Shown: positions 10,740-23,769 of the stretch, one piece after another
Numbering within the stretch: the first letter of the stretch is position 1
Layout of the letters: the number at the start of each line of letters is the position of its first letter
DNA from: Branchiostoma floridae
Taxonomy: Eukaryota > Chordata > Leptocardii > Amphioxiformes > Branchiostomatidae
Length of the DNA: 64,000 nucleotides
Reading direction: 5' to 3'
Assembly (NCBI RefSeq): GCF_000003815.2
Contig: NC_049984.1
Location: 27,448,631-27,512,630 of the forward strand
Notes under the pieces: model-generated
The model's input: the letters and a program-made list of their open reading frames with translations, nothing else
What the model was told of the DNA's origin: nothing
Databases searched by the model: none
Made by a program: the position numbers and the translations under genes

Positions 10740-13730
10740 CGAACTCTAGTTTTTAATGTATTCGAACAAGAAATATGAAAGCTTTTGCAAGAAACATATA
10801 AAGCGTAGAATTGATTTCCAAATTATCGTATCACTAGCTCTTTGCTATTGAAATACATTGTATATTGAAAATATACATTCGTAGAAGAGGATTCTCTTTA
10901 TTTTAAGGCTAACCATCATAACATGTTTTCATGATCAGTTAATTTGCAATCAATGATATAAATATGCCCTGTAGTATATCGTACTTGTCCACAATGTCAC
11001 AACATTCCCCCATCGGTCAATATTGACCATGGTAAAATCCTAATTGATATCAGCTCTACAGCTAGGGCTATATGAATAAACAGTCCTGTACGAGAATGGC
11101 AGTCTCTGCCACGTAAGGCACATCTGTGAGCTGACTCAGGTCTGTTGCAAAGTTCTTTTATCAGGATCCGCCTTTCTTCTTTGTACGTTCTTCTTTACTC
11201 CACCTTGACAACGCTAGCACCAATTCCAATTCCTTAGTAGAAGTGCAGACATGTCTTTCTCTCGGTGCGATCAGTCGCGCATTTGCCTTTACAGTAAGAT
11301 CTATATCTGGTTAAATGTTGTTACTGTTGCTAAGCCCTGAAGACTGAGCCGGATTTCTACAAGGCGCCACCGAACGGCTGGGGAATAACCAATGACCCGA
11401 ATCTTCTCCTTTCCTCATCAATGTTGGTATCGATCTCATCAACAGCGGCTTTCGAGAACAATCGTTGAATTATGACAATACAAACCTACTCTCTGTTTCA
11501 CTCACAGTCATGTAAGTTTTTAAAAAGTATGCAAACATGGCTTTCTTTCTCTTAGTCTTGCCTTTGTTTCGTTATAATATATAATGATCTATGATAGTAA
11601 ATAACACTATGGTTGGATAGCAACATGCTCTTTCTGTTCAAGAAAACTCTCTTGAAACTGAACTTCATTCCACTTACTCCTAAAATGATTATGTCTCAAT
11701 GGAATATCTGTAGCAATGGTTGATGATAATTCGAAAGCATTATTAGTCTTTATTCTATTCCCGTTTCTTCTGCTCAACAAGCTTATACCCGTCTGAAAGA
11801 GTTAGTCGTGGTGACAAAGATAATACAGGCAGATTACAGAACATAAAAGAAACAATTCAACATAAACCGAAACTAGAATAAGCTACACGTATTACACTAA
11901 ATACTGGTTTAGTCACCCTATCTAAACAAAGTAGATATAGATATAAATAGACAAGTGAATGAATGAATCATTGAAACAATGAAAGGAAAGGGTTGCCGTA
12001 GCAAAGCAGTAATCTTAAATCCCTCATCAGTGTACTGGTAAAGAAAGTGTGTAATCATCACGGAACCATGGGGGATAGATCCTCTACTGTTGCTTTGTAT
12101 TATTTTGTAATTACTGTTCATTTGTTAGAATGCTTTTTGTTCTTAGTTTTTATTTGCTTATTTCTTTTAAGTCTAACTTGCTTGTTTTAACTGTACACTG
12201 GAGGTGTGGGACCTGTAAAGGATCGATGTACTATCTTGTTGGCCACACCTCTTAAGAAATACATAAATAAATAAATCACTAATAACACTGTTAAGATCTC
12301 ACCCCTGAAGACCTAAAGTTACCAACGGGAGGGAACTTGGCCCAAGATTAACCCATAATTTGCAGCAGTAGCCGAAACTCTGCGCAGCAATTTTGTGTTC
12401 CGAGGCCGGACATTCGTCATCGTTAAGGCTACTTCCGTCCATCATTGGTGTATATAATCTTGTCGATTTCTTACTGCTGGAACTAATGTGAACCTTAAAT
12501 TTCAGACTTTCGCGGTTTTTATCCGCCACATTAGGTAAGTTGGAATGCACCTGCCCCCTGTGAAATAAGAGTGTGGAGGAGAGGGGGGATCCCGAGAGGG
12601 GGGGGGGGATCCCACTGGCAAAGTGCAGTCATCTGACAACGTTTTTTGAGATCATTCTAAACATTGGACAATGCATGTATCTTGGACACAGAACTCTTTC
12701 TTTCAAGATGAATAAAATAATTTACTCACATCAGGTTCTTGTGGCGGGGAAGGGGGGGGTGGGGGTTGTGCGCTGTATACATTTTTAAATTTATGATCCA
12801 CTGTCGAAGGTACATTCGAAAATCTAGTATATTGTGTTGGAAATTACTATTCACCATTGCTTCAGAATAGATTTTTTAAGCATATTACAAACCTGCACTA
12901 AACTAAATACGTTACATTTTACAAGTGAGGAAATTAAACTAAACCCCACGACGTAAACGTGGTAAGCTTCAGAAGAGTTACAAGTTTCCCCTTTAATCCG
13001 GCAAACAACAGGTTATCAGTAGTACTCCACTGTGTCCTACTCTGCAGTGGTCGTTATTATTACATGTTATTAAGTCCCAATATTGACTTTATTTATCTAC
13101 GTTGGCAACTTTTCAAATGTTTGAAGATCAAACTCAAATCAGGACGTAAGACAAACCAGCCAAATACTTCTGGAGACTTTAGATGTTAAAAATTAAGATG
13201 CAAGAACGAATGTCATTAAAGCTGCAGGCTGAGTGCAAGTCTGTGAGGTGCCAAGTGACTAAACGTTGGCAATTAAACATAGGGAAAATATGGCCAAGTT
13301 GGCAACGGACCTTGAGTTGGAGGAAAGCCCGCCATCAAACAGTGGCTAATTGCGATTCATCACATCATAGCCATTACTGAAATGACTTCCATTTTCCCTT
13401 CTGTAATTCCGGTTAGGAATAACCGAATTTTGTCTTAATCAACTTCAATCCGCGACGTGTTTGGGGCGAATATCCGAATGTGCTTTTAGGAAAGTAACAT
13501 GAAAATTTGGCTCCGTTTTGGTTGTTGATTAATCTGCGATTCTCAATCTTGTGCTGCGTTTGTTTGTCCAAGTCCGAATAAAAGTCATTCAAGCAACATG
13601 AAGTCTAAAAGCTAGAAACTAATCCTCACGTGGATCTTCGAGTTATTAAATGCCAATTAAGCATAATTCCCTGCAAGATACCTATTAGCAGGTAGGTAAG
13701 AAGTACGTTTTTATCGCTACTATCTTCCTT
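10740..13730. other. about 3 kb without a recognised gene
   Basis: AT-rich sequence. A LINE-like tail with (AAATA)n ends near 12280 (CTGTACACTGGAGGTGTGGG...). G-runs occur at 12580-12610 and 12748-12766. No frame has recognisable motifs. Confidence 0.6.
12190..12285 (+). mobile_element. LINE-type 3' tail
   Basis: GGAGGTGTGGGACCTGTAAA...GGCCACACCTC followed by AAATACATAAATAAATAAAT; the GGAGGTGTGG / CCACACCTC pair forms a hairpin just before the A-rich tail. Confidence 0.4.
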
Positions 13731-13734
13731 TCGC

Positions 13735-13940
13735 TCCACTTCTCTCTTTCTCGCTCACTCTTTCTTCTTTCCCTTCTCTCTCGCTCAATTTTCCTTCAGT
13801 CCTCTTTGCCTCTATTTTACTCCTCTCCCTGCCTCTCCTATCACTGTCTTCTCCCCTCTCCTTCTCGATTTTCCCCTTCCTCCCTTTATCTCCCTCTCTC
13901 TCTCTCCTTCCCCCTTATCTCTCAATCTATCTATCTCTCC
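13735..13940 (+). repeat. pyrimidine-rich tract
   Basis: About 200 bp of CT-rich sequence (TCTCTCTTTCTCGCTCACTC and similar). Confidence 0.8.
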
Positions 13941-14154
13941 TCTCTCCGACTGAGGCTCGCTCGTGAAAGATATGAAGGGTGTTGGTCAAGGTTGCTGCAA
14001 ACTCTCTGTTTATTTTTGTAGAGGCCGTTTCTGGACATTCATTCCCATCTCGACAATTTACTTTACAACAACCTGCCCGGTTTATCCCCCGTGCTGGCCG
14101 TTAATAAACGTAGCCGAGACCAGATTGAAGGTGAAATTGGTAAAATTGAGTACC

Positions 14155-14410
14155 TAGCTTCGGCTAGGGCCGTCCCTCGGATAGGACGTTAAATGGGGGT
14201 CCCGTGTCTGGGGAGAGCCATACACATGTGCGATGGTGCAGTATGAGTGGTCCAAAGCCTGCAGTACCTTGTCAGGACCTAGGGAAATTACTGTCGTATT
14301 GAGGTCACCTGAGTGGCGCCGAATGGCAGCTCGCTCCAGACACTTGCGACAGTCGTATTGAGGTCACCTGAGTGGCGCCGAATGGCAGCTCGCTCCAGAC
14401 CCTTGCTATT
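14155..14410 (+). repeat. SINE-like segment with a 49-bp perfect tandem duplication
   Basis: CCTCGGATAGGACGTTAAAT and GGTCCCGTGT..GGAGAGCCAT resemble a dispersed repeat motif I associate with invertebrate SINE-type repeats (from memory, uncertain). Bases 14293-14341 and 14352-14400 are identical 49-mers (GTCGTATTGAGGTCACCTGA...). Confidence 0.5.
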
Positions 14411-14707
14411 TAGCCCCGCCTATTGTAAGCTCCTCGCAATTCAGCCCCTGGCTGCAAAGAGTCAGTAGTCGGCCCACCCAATAACAGATGTTAGTCCGAA
14501 AATCACGCTGGACAAATCACCGGCACTCAATGCCCGCGCTCATTGCTTCCAGGAAGGCACCCCATCCGTGAAATGAACACAAACATTCCTCTTCCGGGAA
14601 TCGATCACTGCTGGTGGATACGAGCAGGATGGATGGGTCTCTGCAACCAAGATACAATTGGTGCGACGCCTCGTGTGTTCGGTTCTGGGAAGGACACCTG
14701 AATGATT

Positions 14708-14848
14708 CTTGTTCACAGAATGACCCTATCTCCAGCTGTGACGTCAGGAACACGCCACTTTTGCAGGAGGGGGTCATAAGTATCAGAGAGTCTGTGCCGC
14801 CCCTTTTCCTGACGTCACAGCTGGAGATAGGGTCATTCTGTGAACAAG
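14708..14848. repeat. perfect 43-bp inverted repeat, 55-bp loop
   Basis: 14708-14750 and 14806-14848 are exact reverse complements. Each arm contains the palindromic cAMP-response-element core TGACGTCA. The surroundings (14520-14700) have no recognised gene. Confidence 0.9.
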
Positions 14849-15389
14849 GTCGACGGAGTTGACCGAAAATTTAGGGTAAGTCCCTATATTAATTCGTGTT
14901 GGAAAGAAAGTTTAGCAGTTCCATAATTTGTTTTCCAGTACACCCCCTTCTTACTACCTCAGCTATTTGTAGTGGAAGGCGCCTATTGTACAGATTACGC
15001 AATAAGGATTGATATGCTAATCTATAAGGCAATGATAATTTTGTTATAAATGAAGTAATGAATCGATTAGCGTATCATGATAGTTTTCTGATACTTCTTG
15101 ACTTGCTTAGTCTTTATCTAGCTCGAATTGATAAATAGTTTTCATACTCTATTTGTCGTCTAGAGACTAGGCACATAGTGTAGCTTCGTTACCTGTACTA
15201 CTTAGACTTGTTTACTTATCTAAAATGAATGTTGAACGTTGTTTGCATTAGTATTATTTACACAACATCAATCAGTTCCCAGAATTGTCAACTTTGCGTT
15301 AGTGCCAATACTGGTCATGATTTGTCCAATGTGCATTTTTCCAGACCTTATTAGACAACATCATGCAGTGCCGCAGAAAAAATGAGTAA

Positions 15390-15540
15390 ATGAGAGAGTG
15401 AGTGAATGTGAGTGAGTGAGTGAGTGAGTGAGTGAGTGAGTGATACAGAAAGAGAGAGAGAGACAGAGAGAGACCAAGGCCATAATCAGAGAGACCACCA
15501 GACAGAGAGATCGACAGACAGGCAGAGAGAGACAGTCACG
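15390..15540 (+). repeat. (GAGT)n and (GA)n simple repeats
   Basis: GAGTGAGT run at 15393-15443, then GAGA/GACA-rich sequence to about 15540. Confidence 0.9.
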
Positions 15541-15934
15541 CCAAAAACAGAACCTCCAGCGAAGGTAACCCTCATTCATCCTTTGTAAAGACACTGCTCT
15601 GAAAACTAGGTCAGGTGTTTACCCATGCATTCAAGCTGGGCCATTACTTTCAGATCCATTTCCTTCAAAGAAACGATTTCCCAATCCCTAAAGATGGAGA
15701 TCGAAACAAAATGTACTCTTTTGACAAAGAAAGCAATAGCGTAGGGCAAAGACTGCATTGTCTAAATTGGGTGCCCTCTCCGTTAACTAGGGCGTCAAAT
15801 ACAATAAAGCTTTGGTGTCGCCGTTTAGACTCCCTGCGCTACCGTACAGACTTTGAATTTCTAATTGTAAAATGGTGCAAAGTATATGGTGCATGCCAAA
15901 AAGCACTTACTCAATTTAAAGCAACTTGATTAGA

Positions 15935-16045
15935 TATTGGAAACGGTCAGACGTTTCAGATAGCGTCCACTATCTTTCGGCAGTGACACTGAAGTGATCT
16001 AGCAGAAACTGGTCTGTCATATTCAGTTGCTTGGAATTGAGTGAC
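15935..16045 (-). repeat. 'GAAACGTCTGACCG' dispersed repeat, reversed copy
   Basis: ACGGTCAGACGTTTCAGATA followed by CAGTGACACTGAAGTGATC corresponds, on the opposite strand, to 4545-4640. Confidence 0.5.
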
Positions 16046-16049
16046 TGCT

Positions 16050-17125
16050 TTTTGGCAGATCTTGTTACCTGTATGCCTAATCTTCATTGACGTATATGGT
16101 GCATGATATAATCTTATAAAAGTATGATCTTAAAGACAAGAAACATGCAAAACGCAAAAAAGATTCGTGCTTTATCTACGGAGAAAGTGTCGGGTCATGC
16201 CTCATGCCTTTGGTGACCCAGTATAGGCGAAGCGCAGCCACCGCCTCTACTGGAAAGGGCGTGTAGAGCTGTTTAAAAGAATTACACAGACAACCTTTAC
16301 GAGCATTTCATCAAGTATCACCAAACGGTGCGCCCCCGAATCGGAGTGTGTAATTGCTTTGATCGATATTTACGCACAGCCTTGCCCATATGCCTCCGCA
16401 GCAATCGGAAGTGATGGGGAGGTTTTACTGCATGTAATTAATGTTACAGGCCCCCGTACATATCAGGCAGCTTTTGTTGTTAACCTGCGTTAAACAATGG
16501 ATCTTTTTTATTTGTTAATTATTGATTTTACTCTGGTGATAACACGGATGACACCGTTCTCTAAGATGGTCAAATGTGACTAAAAAGGCACAGGAAATTA
16601 TGAAATCTTTAAGTTTATACCCAGCCCAAACAATAAAAGCTTCATTTGTGGCTCATTCGCATTGCAATGTGCAAACTAGCACAAGGTATACAAAATAGAT
16701 CAGTTCATTTTTCACCCAAACCTATATTGTTTAGGAAAATTCCTCCATTGGAGATATTTTTCAAAATCTTTTAGGACCCACTGGTTGGATATCATAGGCA
16801 TAGGCGTACCCAACGTTACCGGTAATGTTTGTTACAACAAAGTGCTTTTTTCTTCGAAATGATTTACAGAGTTTTTACAGAGGACGTTCCTAGGGACATA
16901 ATACAAGTGGTAGCGTTCTTACACCAGGTTGAATAGAACGTATAAAGCATTGATAAATGTATATGCTGTGGTGTCTTTCATAAAACATAGTAGGTGTCAA
17001 AGTCGAAAAGACTGGCGGCAGCCCTTTTTCACATTTCAAGAACAAATCTCATACAGAACACCTGGCTCCAATAGTAGGTCAAAGGTCACTGGAAGTTTGT
17101 ACCTGCCCCCGTTGATTGACGGTTG
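16050..17125. other. about 1 kb without a recognised gene
   Basis: No repeat or coding signal that I can support. Confidence 0.5.
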
Positions 17126-17128
17126 AAG

Positions 17129-17262
17129 GTAATCTCCTAGCAGATCCTACTTAGCATAAGATGGTATCAAAAGTCGGCAAAGGAGTGAAGCCAGCCTAGG
17201 TCGGCTTCACTCCTCTGCCAGCTTCTAATACTATCTTATGCTACCGTAGGATTAGTTTGGAA
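17129..17262. mobile_element. palindromic MITE family 1, copy D, shortened
   Basis: Left end TAATCTCCTAGCAGATCCTA; right end decayed (GTAGGATTAGTTTGGAAGG). The inner hairpin is shorter, with a self-complementary AGGAGTGAAGCC..GGCTTCACTCCT core. Confidence 0.7.
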
Positions 17263-17299
17263 GGCCATGTTGCAGATTGCCTCTTTTGTCCTCTCCCCT

Positions 17300-18640
17300 G
17301 AAAAAGGTATTTTGCTTAGTGTTTTACAAGGTTTTAATCTCTCTCCTTAATCAAGTTAGGGCCCAGATATGCCATGAGAATTATGCCAGTTCCGCGTAAG
17401 TGTAAGATTTTAAGCATAACTGCCAGCGGAACTATCAAACATGTCGACATACCAACAGATTCTTTCTTCATTCAGCTCAGGCTTCTAAACTATTGAACTC
17501 TCTCGATGACAACTGTTTCTATCCTGTACACAATCTTCAAGCTTTCAAAAACAACCGCTATCTCATAGCACGATAATTTCCACCATCCATACTTAGTTCA
17601 TTGCGTAGAAGTGATTATAAGACTTTGTATTGAACGAACCCATCAAAGAATTGTGAGATCAATTCATGGTATTTATCTTCTCATTAATCAACAGGAGATC
17701 CCGTAGTCTGTACATTATGAATAATTTATCATTACTGTAAGATGTTAGGCAGATTCAGCACTGGTGTGTTTGTGCCATTTGTGACACCTCTAAGGCCATG
17801 TTGATATGATTGTATGAATAACATTCCCGCGCGCATCAATTATCGTCTATTTCCAAAAGTTTTCAATCATACTGTAAATCGTATAAAGCATCTGCAAAAT
17901 GAGAAAATATATGCCGTACGTAAGCTGCAAACAGACATCGGAAGACGGAAGTCAGTTTTAAAGACAAAGATGTCAATGTGAAAGAACAAAAATCAATTCG
18001 AAGAATATTTTTTATGACACGCCAAACTCCATGACTATGTGTGTTGTCATTTGTTCAACCATAATGACCACTTAAATTTCATAATTAAGCCAACTTTTTA
18101 TATTTTAGCCAAACTTTTTTTATTCGCATGCTCGTATCAGTTTTGGAGCTTCCAGAGGATGTCATCCATGTAATCAACATGGCCTAAGGACGGAAGGTAA
18201 CTTGCGGTCGCGGTATGCCAGTCGACTTTCGGCGAACCGTTGATCATTATGTGGTTTGTCTTTGATTAAAAATCAATGTTATTCCTAACAAACCATTAAC
18301 CTCTACGACCTCTTCCTTCGACTTCTTCTCTTGCCAATTCGACCAGCACAACCTCCAAGACATCAAAGTAAGTTCTTGGCTTCGTTAGCGATCTGTACAG
18401 ATTGGCGCCTGGCCATGGGCAGAGTGTTGTTGATTTAACCTCTCCGGCCTCTTCCTTTAATTGACCTCCCTACTTCCAAACCGGCACAGTTTTTCGTCAA
18501 CATTACAGTAACTTGCTGGCTTCGTTATCAAGCTGCCAAACTAAGAATTCCATGTGTACAGATTGTATATATATGTATATGATGTTAATTTGTAACCGTT
18601 TTGCTTATACAATGTAAGTTAATGCTAGTGATTGTATGAT
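17300..18640. other. about 1.3 kb, possible LINE remnant and decayed tandem repeat
   Basis: At 17475-17585 a plus frame reads HSAQASKLLNSLDDNCF...RYLIAR, similar in style to LINE pol C-termini (weak). At 18300-18550 two diverged blocks share CCTCTTCCTT..GACCT..CAGTAA.TT..TGGCTTCGTTA; a third relative lies at 18850-18950. Confidence 0.3.
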
Positions 18641-18785
18641 TCTATGTTTATTGCAGGAAATTGTATCTGTACTATATAACATGTATGTAATTCTTTACCA
18701 GGGTTAGCCCTTGACAATAGCCTATGGCTAGTTTAGCAGCCCTGGCTGTATATATACATATGAACCAATAAATGAATAAATAGAC
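18640..18785 (+). mobile_element. LINE-type 3' tail
   Basis: CCAGGGTTAGCCCTTGACAA..GCAGCCCTGGCTG then ATATATACATATGAACCAAT and (AAATGAATA)n, the layout of a CR1/L2-like tail. Confidence 0.45.
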
Positions 18786-19464
18786 TAAGAACTTTATCAG
18801 CATTTGGCAGACTCCATGTTAAAGCATCCTACTGTTCAACCCCATAATGGTCAAATCATCTTTCCTCTTTGACATGCCCTCTCTGTCCATATCCACCCAG
18901 CACGGTTTTTCTCTAAGGCATGGCAATAACTTCTTGAGGCTTCGTTTGCCGTCCCCGAAAGACCGGAGTGTTGACATAACCTCGAAGGAAGGAGGATGTA
19001 ACATTGAACAAACTTACACAGGATGTAACGACCTCAACATGTCAACTACCACGCCTTCGGGTAAACGCTTCACATCGTTCTCAGTTTACTGCTACAGGCG
19101 GTGACCTTTTCGTCAAAATACCTTCCTTGATGGAAGTGTTTGAATCTAGTTTATTAGAGAGAAAAAAATATCCAGTCGCAAAAGGGGATTTACCTACCGG
19201 TTTGACTACGTGCACCTCATTTCGAATAGTCATAGCGCGGCTATGGCAGGATGTATTTGTCGGATCACTAACTAATTTTCCCACAAACTGTTGTGTTACA
19301 GCTGGGTGAAATTCGGTAGAATAAAATACAGCCGGACGGTGGTTTATAATACTCTCCAAGCTATGCTTCGACTGTTTTTTATGTGCCTTTGTTGGGCTTT
19401 CGATTTTGTGCTGTATTGTTTATGGAAGACATTAAGAAGAAAGTACAAAATAGAAAGCCCAATC

Positions 19465-19570
19465 ATCATCATCGTCGCGGGCTACTTGCCCGGACCAGGT
19501 CCACTCTCTCCTTCCAAACGTCTCCCATGGCGTTCTCCAAGTCTTCAACCCGCAACCCCACTGAACAAAT
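19465..19570 (-). mobile_element. LINE pol C-terminus, second copy
   Basis: The minus strand reads DLENAMGDVWKERVDLVRA then SSPRR and TGA, followed by (GAT)n. Same family as 8370-8455. Confidence 0.6.
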
Positions 19571-20092
19571 ATATGCCAGAAATGCTTTCACTATATATGC
19601 TTTCACTACCAGAAAGTCCAATAAAAACGCCTAACTCGTAAAAGAAGCAGAACCTCTGTTTGGAGAGTAGTTTTGAATACAGTTCGTAACTGATCGCGCG
19701 CTTCCCGAGAAGCTGGTTTGTTACGCTAGGCTAGGGGGCAACTATACTGCCATGGTTAATTGATGTAATAGGAGTACGTGGGTGAACGTTAGAAAGCGGT
19801 AGTTTTCAATAAACACGGCAGGGACGCTACGTAAATTACATAACAAATGTACACTTTCGGAAATCTACGCACTTCCTTTCCTACAGAGGCATAGTGATGC
19901 GATTTCAAAAAAGATTCTCAAAGCCTGGAAATTCTAGAGCAGTTCCATAAAAAGCCACTATGGAAAATTATTCGATATTCCCTTTCACCAACCCACATAT
20001 TAAATATCATTAAGACCCATCCATGTGAACAACTTCTCGAGTTATGCTACATGTATTTGCAAACGGCATTGAACGCCTAACCCTTGGGCAAA

Positions 20093-20231
20093 GGTATCAA
20101 GTACAGAATTATGTTACATATTAATGAGAAGTGTTTCGGTATGAAGTATAGAATTATGTTACATATAAATGAGAAGTGTTTTGGTATGAAGTACAGAATT
20201 ATGTTACATATCAATGAGAAGTGTTTCGGTT
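20093..20231 (+). repeat. three 45-bp tandem units
   Basis: Units of 45 bp, 15 codons each (YRIMLHINEKCFGMK) if read in frame, with few changes. There is no surrounding protein, so this is treated as a minisatellite. Confidence 0.75.
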
Positions 20232-20756
20232 CCCGTACTTCCTCATCTTGGTCCCTAACGTGTTATCGCTTTCGCTTTCATAAAGAAGAGAAATTCGAAA
20301 GGGACACCAAAAGGCGGGATTCCCGGAATCCCATCAGGCGTCAATTCCAGCAAAAATAAAATACGTAATATACTGTCAAATACTAAAATAAGTAGAAATT
20401 TAACACAAAATGCCCATTCACAACAGTTGACAATAACACACAATAAGACATATTCATGTGTTGTACATGTGATGCTGATGTTTTGCTCTTTTTTGGCACT
20501 TCGAGCGTGGCCCCATAGAACACCTGGCGGTTCCAGGGGTATTTTTTAGTCCAGTCGGGCACCATGAACCAGGTTGACTTTAGGTCGGATTTAAAATGAA
20601 CCCGGGACCCGGTAACAAATAGACACCGTAACCTACCTATGGAGAACACCGAAGGGTACCACCGGAATAGTTTTGTGGCTTCGGAGCACGGCCTGGGCCA
20701 CATCATGCCTGACGGGCACCGGGGCAATTGGGACCTTAGCCTTAGTCAACAATCCT

Positions 20757-21011
20757 AAGGCCCCCTTTCCACTAGTCTACACGACGATCACGCTGCGCCC
20801 TTACTGTGACCTAAATATGATATGTGCAACCTTTGATTTCATACTGAGCATACCATACAGCATATAAAAGTGTGACAACAAAGGGACAACAATACACAGA
20901 GAGTGTAAAAAAAATCATTTCTTTTCTATACAATTGGTTGAACAATCTGTTAAATTTTGCGTCGCAGAGAGAGCGTGACGAGAGCGCCGTCCTAGTGGAA
21001 AGGGGGTATAG
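20757..21011. mobile_element. MITE family 2, copy 2
   Basis: Starts AAGGCCCCCTTTCCACTAG and ends CCTAGTGGAAAGGGGGTATA. This copy keeps the best terminal complementarity of the three. Confidence 0.78.
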
Positions 21012-22009
21012 CCACTATAGACTACCTTGCCACTGATAGGGACCTTGACCTTCACATGTGCACATGTACATCTATTAATATGCACAACGTGAAGAAAGAG
21101 ATTAATATACGGATATAATCTTAACAGGATCCTATTAAACAGTGCGTGATTGGGGGACCTCTCTGTTCACATTTTAAAGCCTTCCGGCTTCGTACAAGTC
21201 TGCTACAGATGATAAGGAATCGCGGAAATCAATACACGCTGTGTTTCCGGCAAATTGTCTTTTTTTATGTAACAGACGTACATTTTGTATATCAAAGCTA
21301 TCACGCCATCATTCCACTAGAAGCTGAGACCCTGCTGCAACTTAAGATTTGACAGATCGGCCAACAGATTTCATACACAGAATAAATTCTCACGTTTTCA
21401 TGTCTCGTTGTCTTTTAAATCACACTTAAATATCTTGCATCACTTTCGAATCATAAAATCTAAGGTTTGTACAAGTCCAATTCCAGTAGCTGTGTCTGTC
21501 TAGTAGTCTGAGGAAACATATGAGACTTGCTTTTAGTTATCAATGATATGTCTCTAAATCTGAAGAGAGGATGCAAAAAAGGATTTACCAAAAGCACAAG
21601 GAAAATGAAGAGAAAACATATATCATTTGACCAGAGCTTGAACGGAGAGTGGTGTTACATGCAAGAAATCTAAGATCATACAAATGGTTGAAATGAAATA
21701 CACGTAAGGCTAATAGTTTAATTGGCTGCGCATCGGTTGTCATCTTCCTTTTTCCTCCCAACGCCATTTAGATTTGTGTCAGCTTGGTAATTCCATGAGG
21801 GCGAGTCAGGCGAGCTCTTCTTCAATACCTCATGTCGTATACATGGGTCGGAATGGACTGGTGCTAATTTCCTCTACGCAATAAAAAAAATTCTTTGACC
21901 CCAAAACACTTCTCATGCCAATGCCTATCCTAAGGCGCCTTTTTTACTTTTATTTTCCACGAAAACGCCTGAAAAGCGAAAATCAACGTTTACGGTTGTC
22001 ACTTAACTC

Positions 22010-22242
22010 AAGGCCCCGTCACACCAGACGGCAATCGCGTTGCGCTCTCACTGCGACCAAAATAGGATATCTGTATCCTTCGCTTTCACACGGGGTATAT
22101 AATACAGCATGTAAAAGTGTGACCGAGAAGTCAACAAAACACAACGTGTAAAAAGATTCGTTTCTTTTCTGTACACTTCGTTGAGCGATATGTCAAATTT
22201 GAGGTCGCAGAGAGAGCGTAGTTCTAGTGGAAAGGGGGTATT
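22010..22242. mobile_element. MITE family 2, copy 3
   Basis: Starts AAGGCCCCGTCACACCAGAC and ends TTCTAGTGGAAAGGGGGTAT. Same internal order as copies 1 and 2. Confidence 0.75.
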
Positions 22243-23147
22243 ACTCAGGGACGACAACATCGCATGGCGTTTTACTTAAAAATTTGACAAATTTTAACAT
22301 GATAATTGAAAGAGGTTTATTTCACTCAATTATCGCACATAATCTTAATCATTAGATTACATATCATATGTACTGTTGTAACGTCCGATTTCAACATGTA
22401 TATATATAAGGCTCAATTCTTAATCACAGAACGCACACTTTCGGAAATATGTACAATGACCTACATGTAAAAACGTCCAATCGTATCGTAACAGAGTACC
22501 TTTACAGTACACTCCTGGTGAGCACAGACTGAGCTCAGTTGTTCTTATATATCATATATTATAAAGTTTTACATAATTATAACATTAAGTCATATGTTTT
22601 ATTCCTTGCAACGATAAAAATGAAAACAAAGCGATCAAAATACAGACCTGATATACATTATTGAACATATCTATCGATTTTTTTACAGCTTTGGGGGTTT
22701 ATATTAGTTGTTATTTAACTGGAAGATCGTTAAAATTCTATGGTCAAATTCTATTGACGAGCAGGATATTTTTTTAATTTTCCCTCCTATCAACATTAAG
22801 TGAAATTTGTCTTTATCACTTTGAGTTATCTGTCAACCATTCTACATGCATACATAGATTCACCATGCCTCACAAAACAATGTCATTTGCCTTTAGCAAT
22901 TAACTGCTTGAGGTAAGAAAACCACTAGAAAAAATTCTTATTCTTGGACGCATAATAACCAGATTTCGTGTCCACTTCAAGTTTAAAGCTTGCAAAAATT
23001 GAAATTGATCGAAAACACAGTAAACCGCCATAAGTTAACTGACTTGAGCATCTGCAGTTCAACACTTTTCCGTCAGGTGGTACTACTACAGTATAAGACA
23101 GTCTATAGTAAAAAAATCGCCCCCAAAAACCAATTTCATAACAACGT

Positions 23148-23360
23148 ACTGTAAATGCAGAAATGTTCGCGGTGGATTAATGTTCGCGGTTTTCGCGGTG
23201 ACCACTTCACCGCGAACTTAAAACCACCGCGAATATTTTTCTATTATGGTATTAGACTTCAGTCTATGGTGTTACCGCGAAATTAAATCCACTGCGAAAA
23301 GTCCTTTTTCCCGCTACCGCGAAATTAAATCCCCGCGAACTTAAATGCATTTACAGTATT
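23148..23360. mobile_element. MITE family 3 ('TTCGCGGT'), copy 1
   Basis: Ends TACTGTAAATGCA and TGCATTTACAGTA are inverted. The interior has repeated TTCGCGGTG and CACCGCGAA motifs forming multiple hairpins. A decayed copy is at 39271-39472 and a fragment at 40425-40505. Confidence 0.75.
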
Positions 23361-23424
23361 TCAAATGTATACAAATATTTTGACAAAACAAGTTATTTCT
23401 CTTAAAGATAACGGGGAAAGAAAA

Positions 23425-23490
23425 ACCAAGGAGCTTTTATATCAGATGGCCATCTGATATAAAAGCTCTGATATAAAAGCTCCTTGGAAA
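23425..23490. repeat. nested perfect palindrome
   Basis: 23431-23468 is a 38-bp perfect palindrome centred on ATGGCCAT (arms GAGCTTTTATATCAGATGG). The right arm is partly duplicated (TGATATAAAAGCTCC), so the whole segment CCAAGGAG...CTCCTTGG is again symmetric. Confidence 0.85.
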
Positions 23491-23769
23491 AACAAAAGTC
23501 ATTGTATGTGAATGTTGAACATCAAAATCATATCATGACACTGATTGTGTACGACCTTTCGAACATGAGACTTGCATGGCACAAAAATTTATCAATATTC
23601 AAGAAGAGCATAATAATATTTCAAACAAGAAAAATGCAAATGCCCTACACTTCCACATGATTCTGCTAGATGGCGCAGTTGCACATCCAACAAAGGCAAC
23701 TAATGATTAATAATCCTGGCAGTAGATATTTTAAGCATAATAATTATTTTGCTTAAATAAAATGTCAGT

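Noticed and set aside
15361-15594. Ser/Leu/Thr/His-rich frame
   Set aside because: Product of (GAGT)n and (GA)n simple repeats.
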